This document shows, in pieces, positions 58,775 through 64,000 of a stretch of 64,000 bases of DNA. The position numbers and the translations under genes are program-made. The notes under the pieces were generated by a model. That model made no database searches, was not told where the DNA came from, and worked only from the letters and a program-made list of their open reading frames with translations. This DNA is from Saprospiraceae bacterium (GTDB taxonomy: Bacteria; Bacteroidota; Bacteroidia; Chitinophagales; Saprospiraceae), in NCBI GenBank assembly GCA_019638455.1, contig JAHBTU010000005.1, forward strand, positions 504,306-568,305, written 5' to 3'. Within the stretch, counting starts at the first letter, position 1; each line of letters starts with the position of its first letter.

Positions 58775-59776
58775 ATGCAAAAACACACCGCTAACTCCGT
58801 CAAGCTGGGAGTATTCGTCCTCGCTGGCATTTTTTTGCTCGTCCTCACGCTCTACATTTTGGGCAAGAACAAAGGGATGTTTGGTGCCAGCTTCGACCTG
58901 AAAACACATTTCAGAGCCGTCAATGGATTGGTGAAAGGCAACAATGTGCGCTTTTCTGGCATTGACATAGGCAGCGTGAAAAACATTGTATTTGTCAACG
59001 ACACCGTCATTGAGGTCACGATGAGCATTGAGCGGAAAATGAAGAGCATCATTCGCTCCAACGCCGTGGCGAGCCTTGGCACCGATGGGCTGATCGGCAA
59101 CCGAGTGGTGAATATCGCGCCAGCGCGCGGAGAGGCCCCGCTCATCAAGGAAGGAGACCTATTGCCCTCCAAAGACGAAATCAACACCGACGAAATGCTC
59201 CAGACCCTGCGCCGCACCAACGACAACGTGGCCGTTATTGCCGAAGAGCTGCGCAGCACCATCCACCGCATCAACACCAGTGCGCAATTGACCGAGCTGC
59301 TCGAAGACCGCACCATGTCAGCCAACTTAAAAGCCTCATTTGCTCATCTGCACGAAGCCACCGAAAAAGCCTCAGCCCTAATGACCGACGCATCTGCCAC
59401 GCTAACCCTCGCTTCTCAGGGCAAGGGCGCCTTGGCCACCCTCCTGACCGATACTACCCTGTCGCAAGAGATTCGCCAAGTTGTTAAAAAAATAAAACAA
59501 GTGGAAGAAAGTGCCGACCGCCTCGCCAACGACCTGAATCAAGTGGTGGTTTCGGTGGACAAAGACTACAACACCGGACAGGGCACCGTGAACGCTTTGA
59601 TGAAAGACTCCTTGATGGCTGCTCAACTGCGCCAAACGATTGACAACGTGGAGAAAGGCACGGAAACATTCAGTCAAAACATGGAGGCGCTAAAGCACAA
59701 TTTCCTTTTCAAACGCTATTTCAAAAAAATAGAAAAAGAGGAAAAGAAAAAGGCGGTCCAAAAGAAATCGCAATAG
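58775..59776 (+). CDS. mlaD: MlaD-type MCE-domain lipid-binding protein
   Basis: 333 residues. One N-terminal TM helix ('LGVFVLAGIFLLVLTLYILG'), then an MCE domain at about 38-125 ('FRAVNGLVKGNNVRFSGIDI', 'SLGTDGLIGNRVVNI'). A long helical tail follows with 'NLKASFAHLHEATEKASALM' and a Lys/Glu-rich end. The tail is much longer than in E. coli MlaD and may form a periplasmic needle-like extension. It holds lipid between MlaE and a periplasmic or outer-membrane acceptor. Last gene of the mla run. Confidence 0.93.
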   Translation: MQKHTANSVKLGVFVLAGIFLLVLTLYILGKNKGMFGASFDLKTHFRAVNGLVKGNNVRFSGIDIGSVKNIVFVNDTVIEVTMSIERKMKSIIRSNAVASLGTDGLIGNRVVNIAPARGEAPLIKEGDLLPSKDEINTDEMLQTLRRTNDNVAVIAEELRSTIHRINTSAQLTELLEDRTMSANLKASFAHLHEATEKASALMTDASATLTLASQGKGALATLLTDTTLSQEIRQVVKKIKQVEESADRLANDLNQVVVSVDKDYNTGQGTVNALMKDSLMAAQLRQTIDNVEKGTETFSQNMEALKHNFLFKRYFKKIEKEEKKKAVQKKSQ

Positions 59777-59819
59777 CCCTTGAGCTAATGCTCGTCCGTC
59801 TTATCAACCCTCTGCAATC

Positions 59820-60839
59820 ATGAAATCACTATCCTGCACCGTCGCTTTGGTTCTTTTTTCGTGGCACTTGTTTTGTCAAGTCGAGTGCGTTCCGAGCAAT
59901 GCTTCGCTTCCCACCGAAAACCAAGCTTTTCTCGGGTACATCAGCCGTTTCCAATCCATTGCTATCGAGGAAATGCACCGCACGGGCATCCCTGCCAGCA
60001 TCAAACTGGCCCAGGCCATCTTGGAAAGCGGAGGCGGGCAAAGCGAGTTGGCACTACAAGCCAACAACCATTTTGGCATCAAGTGTGGCCTCAATTGGGG
60101 TGGTCGTACCTACCAAAAACAAGACGACGACAAAGACGCGGCGGGCAATCCCATACTTTCCTGCTTTCGCAAATACAACAAGCCGGAAGAGAGCTTCTAC
60201 GACCACAGCGAGTTCATCTGCGACCCCTCCAAGTACGCCCGATACGGCTTTCTTTTTCTCCTCGACCAAACCGACTATGTATCGTGGGCGCGAGGTCTGG
60301 AATCGGCAGGCTACGCCAGCGGAGCAGGTTACGCCGACAGACTACTCAACCTCATAGGTCGCTACACGCTGCATCAATACGATGCCCCCCCAATTTCCCT
60401 GCGCGATTCGACACGCACTGATGTGGCAAGTCGCGTCGGACGAACCAACCGTGTCAAAGTCGTATTTTCAAAGGCCAACGAACGATTGGATGACATTGCC
60501 ATGAGGTTTGATTTGAGCGTGGAGCAATTGGTCGAATACAATGACCATCGCCTCGCCCCCGGCACCCCCTTGAACCCCAACACCCGGGTCTTTATTCAGG
60601 AAAAACGCAAAAAGTGGCGCGGCCAGCTTGCCTACCACATTGTGCAAGAAGGACAAACAATGTTTGAACTGTCGCAACGCTATGGCATTAGACTATCCAC
60701 CCTGCTCGAACGGAATGGCCTGAAACCGGGACAAGAGCCTGCCATAGGAGAACCTGTACGCCTGCGCGGTCGCCCGCTCTTTGGCAAAATAGCTGCGCTG
60801 AGGCTGCGTGGCACGGAGCCTGGCATCAATGGCCCGTGA
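59820..60839 (+). CDS. Secreted glucosaminidase with two LysM repeats
   Basis: 339 residues with a signal peptide ('TVALVLFSWHLFCQVEC'). Residues 35-185 are a FlgJ/Auto-like N-acetylglucosaminidase fold: 'IPASIKLAQAILESGGGQSE' with the catalytic Glu, 'NNHFGIKCGLNWGGRTYQ' and 'YKQ/YADRLLNLIGRYTLH'-type end. Two LysM units follow, at about 215-262 ('ERLDDIAMRFDLSVEQLVEY') and 275-320 ('QTMFELSQRYGIRLSTLLER'). It cleaves peptidoglycan glycan strands and is held to the wall by LysM. It lies 43 nt after mlaD; the two may share a transcript, but the link is loose. Confidence 0.92.
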   Translation: MKSLSCTVALVLFSWHLFCQVECVPSNASLPTENQAFLGYISRFQSIAIEEMHRTGIPASIKLAQAILESGGGQSELALQANNHFGIKCGLNWGGRTYQKQDDDKDAAGNPILSCFRKYNKPEESFYDHSEFICDPSKYARYGFLFLLDQTDYVSWARGLESAGYASGAGYADRLLNLIGRYTLHQYDAPPISLRDSTRTDVASRVGRTNRVKVVFSKANERLDDIAMRFDLSVEQLVEYNDHRLAPGTPLNPNTRVFIQEKRKKWRGQLAYHIVQEGQTMFELSQRYGIRLSTLLERNGLKPGQEPAIGEPVRLRGRPLFGKIAALRLRGTEPGINGP

Positions 60840-60880
60840 TGCAAATATGAACGCTCCCACATCATTCGCCAGCCACGGCA

Positions 60881-62911
60881 TCAATACCCCACCAACCGCC
60901 TCAACTGCTCCTTCATTCTTTCCACCGGGAAAAAATGTTGTTCCAGCGGAATAGCGAACGGCACGGGCGTGTCCAGACTGGCCGCCCGAATCACCGGCGC
61001 ATCCAAGAATTCAAAGAGATGCTCCGAAATCCACGCCGCGATTTCGCCGCCAATACCGCCAAACAAAGTGTCCTCGTGCAGTATCAGCACCCGATTCGTG
61101 CGTTTCACTGAGTCAGTAATCGCCTCGTAGTCGAGCGGCACGAGTGAGCGTAAATCCACGATATCGGCATCCAGCCCCATTTCGTTTGCCACCTGTTGCG
61201 CCCAGCGAACCCCAAGGCCATAAGTGATGATGCTCACCTGCTCGCCCCTGCGCACCTGCCGCGCCTTGCCAATTTCCACCGTGTAGAAGCCCTCCGGCAC
61301 CATGCCGCTTTCCGAGCGATACAGCGCCTTGTGTTCAAAAAACATCACCGGGTTGGGGTCCTCAAAAGAAGCGAGCAACAAGCCTTTCGCGTCGTGCGGG
61401 GTCGAGGGATACACCACTTTCAAACCCGGCACATGGGTGAACCACGCCTCGTTCGACTGCGAGTGGAAAGGCCCCGCCCCCGTGCCGCCGCCCGTCGGCA
61501 TTCGGATGACCACATCAGCGTGTTGTCCCCAGCGCCAGTGCAGCTTTGCGAGGTTGTTGACAATCTGGTTGAACCCACAAGTCACGAAATCGGCGAATTG
61601 CATCTCCACCATACTCTTGAAACCGCCCAAACTCAGGCCCAGCCCAATACCGACAATAGCACTTTCACAGAGCGGCGTGTTGCGCACGCGGTCTCTACCA
61701 AACGTCTCCACAAAACCCTGCGTGATTTTGAACACACCACCATAATCCGCAATATCCTGCCCCATTAAAATCAGGTTGGGGTGGCGCTGCATCGCTTCGT
61801 GCAAGCCGTCGGACAGCGCATCAATGAATCGTGCCTCCTTGCCAACATTGCTGGCAGCGACTGACTTAGGGGCCTCTTTGTAAACATCCGCCAATTCCTC
61901 CTCCCTGTCTGGCACAGGCTCCGGCTCGGCAAACATGACATCCACAGCCGCCTGAATTTCCTTTCTATATCCGTCTTTCAATGACTTGATGTGCCCTTCG
62001 TTCAAAACACCTTCTTCCAGAAGCCATTTCTCGTAATTTTCAATCGGGTCCTTTTTAGCCCACTCATCCATCAGCTCCTTAGGGACGTACTTGGTGCCGC
62101 TCGCTTCCTCGTGACCGCGCATCCGAAAGGTGCGACATTCGAGCAACACAGGTTCGGGGTTATTGCGCATCTCCTCCGCCAGTTGCCGGATAGTCGAATA
62201 CACCTCTATCATATTATTACCATCAATGCTCACCCCGCGCATCCCATATCCAACGGCGCGGTCCACAAGGCTTTCGCAGGCGTACTGTTCCGAAGGCCGA
62301 GTGCTTAGGCCATACCCGTTGTTTTCAATCAAAAAAATGACCGGGAGCTTCCAAACAGAAGCAACGTTGAGCGCCTCATGAAATTCGCCTTGACTTGTGG
62401 CACCCTCACCTGTAAAAGCCAACGATATGCGGCCCTCCTTCTTCAACTTGTGCGCCATCGCCACCCCCGCCGCCAGCGAAAGTTGAGGCCCGAGGTGCGA
62501 AATCATGCCTACGATGTGGTGTTCCATCGCACCAAAATGAAAAGAACGGTCACGCCCTTTGGTGTAGCCGAGGCGCTTACCCTGCCATTGACAAAACAGA
62601 CGGTCGAGCGGCATATCTCTCGCCGTGAACACACCCAAGTTGCGGTGCATGGTGAAAATGGTCTCATCGGGCAAGAGCGCACAAGCAGCACCAACCGAAA
62701 TCGCCTCCTGCCCGATGCCACTAAACCATTTCGATATCCGCCCCTGCCGCAGCAGGTTGAGCATCTTTTCCTCGATGAGACGCGGTTTTACCAGTTGTTC
62801 ATAAAGATGAAGCAAAGTCGCTTGTGACAGATTACCCTTGGAAAAAGAGAGAGGCTCACCAGATTTGTTGGGCCGATGGGAGGTTTTGCGACGGGTGCGA
62901 GAGGTGCTCAT
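60881..62911 (-). CDS. Branched-chain 2-oxoacid (or pyruvate-like) dehydrogenase E1, fused alpha-beta
   Basis: 676 residues. Residues 1-335 are the E1 alpha subunit: 'WFSGIGQEAISVGAACALLP' and the TPP site 'AFTGEGATSQGEFHEALNVA' to 'ENNGYGLSTR'. Residues 345-676 are E1 beta: 'FIDALSDGLHEAMQRHPNLI', 'LMGQDIADYGGVFKITQGF', 'GGGTGAGPFHSQSNEAWFTH' and 'MFFEHKALYR'. Fusion of the two subunits is frequent in Bacteroidota. The enzyme decarboxylates branched-chain 2-oxoacids and passes the acyl group to E2 lipoyl domains. It could feed the methylmalonyl-CoA route that uses mce at 33016. E2 and E3 are not in the window. Confidence 0.92.
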   Translation of the reverse strand: MSTSRTRRKTSHRPNKSGEPLSFSKGNLSQATLLHLYEQLVKPRLIEEKMLNLLRQGRISKWFSGIGQEAISVGAACALLPDETIFTMHRNLGVFTARDMPLDRLFCQWQGKRLGYTKGRDRSFHFGAMEHHIVGMISHLGPQLSLAAGVAMAHKLKKEGRISLAFTGEGATSQGEFHEALNVASVWKLPVIFLIENNGYGLSTRPSEQYACESLVDRAVGYGMRGVSIDGNNMIEVYSTIRQLAEEMRNNPEPVLLECRTFRMRGHEEASGTKYVPKELMDEWAKKDPIENYEKWLLEEGVLNEGHIKSLKDGYRKEIQAAVDVMFAEPEPVPDREEELADVYKEAPKSVAASNVGKEARFIDALSDGLHEAMQRHPNLILMGQDIADYGGVFKITQGFVETFGRDRVRNTPLCESAIVGIGLGLSLGGFKSMVEMQFADFVTCGFNQIVNNLAKLHWRWGQHADVVIRMPTGGGTGAGPFHSQSNEAWFTHVPGLKVVYPSTPHDAKGLLLASFEDPNPVMFFEHKALYRSESGMVPEGFYTVEIGKARQVRRGEQVSIITYGLGVRWAQQVANEMGLDADIVDLRSLVPLDYEAITDSVKRTNRVLILHEDTLFGGIGGEIAAWISEHLFEFLDAPVIRAASLDTPVPFAIPLEQHFFPVERMKEQLRRLVGY

Positions 62912-63628
62912 GGCTGCGGTTTTATTTTATCAGGCTTAATAGCGTTTTTCGACGAAGGCAGGGAAATGCCTTACCTTTCGGCATAATGTTTGGTGAAAAT
63001 GCAGAGGCGTGCAATGATTTTTTGAAATCAAATTCATCAAGGAACAACCGCCAAAAAGAGGTCGCAAAAATCCGAAAACTCTTCAAAATCAGCCGTTCCC
63101 AAATTGCCTTCAATTTTTTTTTCAACTTTACATGAGTAGGCTTGGTAATAACAAACATGGTTATCTACATTTGCCTTGCCATTTGTGGCAGATTTTTTAA
63201 TCGCGTGTTTTAATCCCGTAGTCTCGTGAGCGAAGTTTGTCGGACAGTTCCTGCGTCCGGCGTTTATTTCAGGAAACATCTTTCCTGATTTCTTCTCTCC
63301 ATACATCACATTCCCTTTCCCGATTTGGCGAGCGCAACGCTCTCTCTAAGTGCTGCTGCGTATGCCTTGCAACCATTGTTTTTCGTGGTGGTAGTGGATG
63401 GCTATTTTGCTTCTACTTAACTCACCATCACATTCAGCATATAGTCGAGTCATCAATCATATTGGTCGGCTCTTCGAGGTTCAATTGAGTCAGATTTGAT
63501 GCAAGCCCCTGCGGCAATCAAAGTCTGGCTCTCGGTTTTTTCGACATTAAAACATTATTTTTTAAAAGCCGACAGAATATTTTCACTCGCTTCGGCGAGG
63601 CGGCTTAATCAACCAAATTTATTTTCTC
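62912..63628. other. 717-bp gene-free stretch
   Basis: A/T-rich for this genome. I see no RNA gene, no strong terminator and none of the repeat families. Only a short CTCGC/GCGAG hairpin occurs near 63584-63598. It probably carries the promoter and leader of the secreted protein at 63629. Confidence 0.6.
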
Positions 63629-64000
63629 ATGAGAAAAGACTACACTCTTAACAAGATTTCCGCTACTGCCTTGCGGTGTTGTCTTTGTTGGTTATTGCTA
63701 CCAGCAGGACTGGCCTTGTTGCCATTCTCCGAAGCACAAGCTAAGTTTTTGGATTATTCATCTGGAAACCCAGCCGCTTTTTCTTCGGGAAACAACGGCT
63801 CACATGCGGGAAATGGTGCTACAATCAATGCTCCGAAAGCATCGGATGGCATCGGCACAAGCTCCTGCATTACCATCAATTGCCCATCTTCAGTTACAAT
63901 CAATACGAGTAACATGGGCACACTTGGCGACTGCGCGGGTCAGTTCGAATGGAACCACCCCGTGCCTTCCTCGACATGTGGAGTCGTTTCCTACTTAGTG
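63629..64000 (+). CDS. N-terminus of a secreted (adhesin-like) protein, cut by the window edge
   Basis: 124 codons from the ATG at 63629 with no stop. The signal peptide has a charged N-terminus and the core 'CCLCWLLLPAGLALLPF', ending near 'SEAQA'. The mature part is Ser, Gly, Asn and Thr rich ('NPAAFSSGNNGSHAGNGATI') with paired Cys ('SSCITINCPSSVTINT', 'GDCAGQFEWNHPVPSSTCGV'). The last segment resembles HYR-type immunoglobulin-like repeats common in large T9SS-secreted surface proteins of Bacteroidota. The long upstream leader also suits a large regulated surface protein. The family is not certain from the part seen. Confidence 0.75.
   Translation, partial: MRKDYTLNKISATALRCCLCWLLLPAGLALLPFSEAQAKFLDYSSGNPAAFSSGNNGSHAGNGATINAPKASDGIGTSSCITINCPSSVTINTSNMGTLGDCAGQFEWNHPVPSSTCGVVSYLV

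Overview
The window looks like a chromosome segment of a Bacteroidota bacterium. It probably belongs to the Saprospiria/Chitinophagia side, but that placement is tentative. The evidence is a type IX secretion C-terminal domain on a VCBS-repeat protein, an HU-CCDC81/SPOR division-type protein, a TonB-dependent-receptor-like barrel, a fused alpha-beta E1 ketoacid dehydrogenase, an MlaE-F-D set, and many promoters with the Bacteroidota -7 box TAnnTTTG. Shine-Dalgarno sequences are mostly absent, as is usual for the phylum.

The centrepiece is at 7281-15963, all on the minus strand: a complete diversity-generating retroelement (DGR) built into a conflict-system operon. In transcription order it holds an EAD-like coiled-coil protein, an iSTAND-like protein, a MoxR AAA+ ATPase, a 1275-residue membrane protein with a vWA-like region and a C-terminal formylglycine-generating-enzyme (FGE) fold, an HRDC accessory protein, a DGR reverse transcriptase, and the template repeat (TR). 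TR (7281-7407) and the variable repeat (VR, 9101-9227) are colinear over 127 nt. All 18 differences fall on template adenines, and none falls on another base. The natural reading is a self-diversifying membrane sensor whose variable face is the end of the FGE domain. The block is very GC-rich in the lines I sampled and is bracketed by related palindromic repeats. On its left lie two mutually truncated pseudogenes: a nuclease-fused ATPase and a second, decayed DGR-type reverse transcriptase.

Other regions: 1-5200 holds an outer-membrane barrel (cut by the window edge), a DUF2975 protein and gyrB. 16.0-17.0 kb is a gene-free stack of nested repeats. 17.0-20.6 kb carries divergent trpB and trpA and a DAHP synthase-chorismate mutase. 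20.6-22.6 kb has a haloperoxidase-like lipoprotein and dcd. 22.8-26.2 kb is a tandem minisatellite of about 3.4 kb that is open in several frames and is not a gene. 26.5-34.3 kb has small metabolic, secreted and regulatory genes, including methylmalonyl-CoA epimerase and an Rpn-type nuclease. 34.5-37.7 kb is a UvrD-like helicase fused to an Fe-S RecB nuclease.

37.8-46.7 kb mixes lipoproteins with a stress group (response regulator-Crp fusion, CBS, Usp, DUF2267), a ZIP transporter and glucokinase. 46.7-52.8 kb is an ABC exporter operon with a LolA-like protein and a barrel, plus a separate outer-membrane porin-like protein. 53.2-62.9 kb holds ppsA, an SDR, mlaEFD, a glucosaminidase and the fused E1. 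The window ends inside a secreted protein. At least five families of short dispersed repeats occupy the intergenic spaces. Several abut start or stop codons, and one is a MITE with a clean 9-bp target duplication. I found no rRNA, tRNA or CRISPR array.
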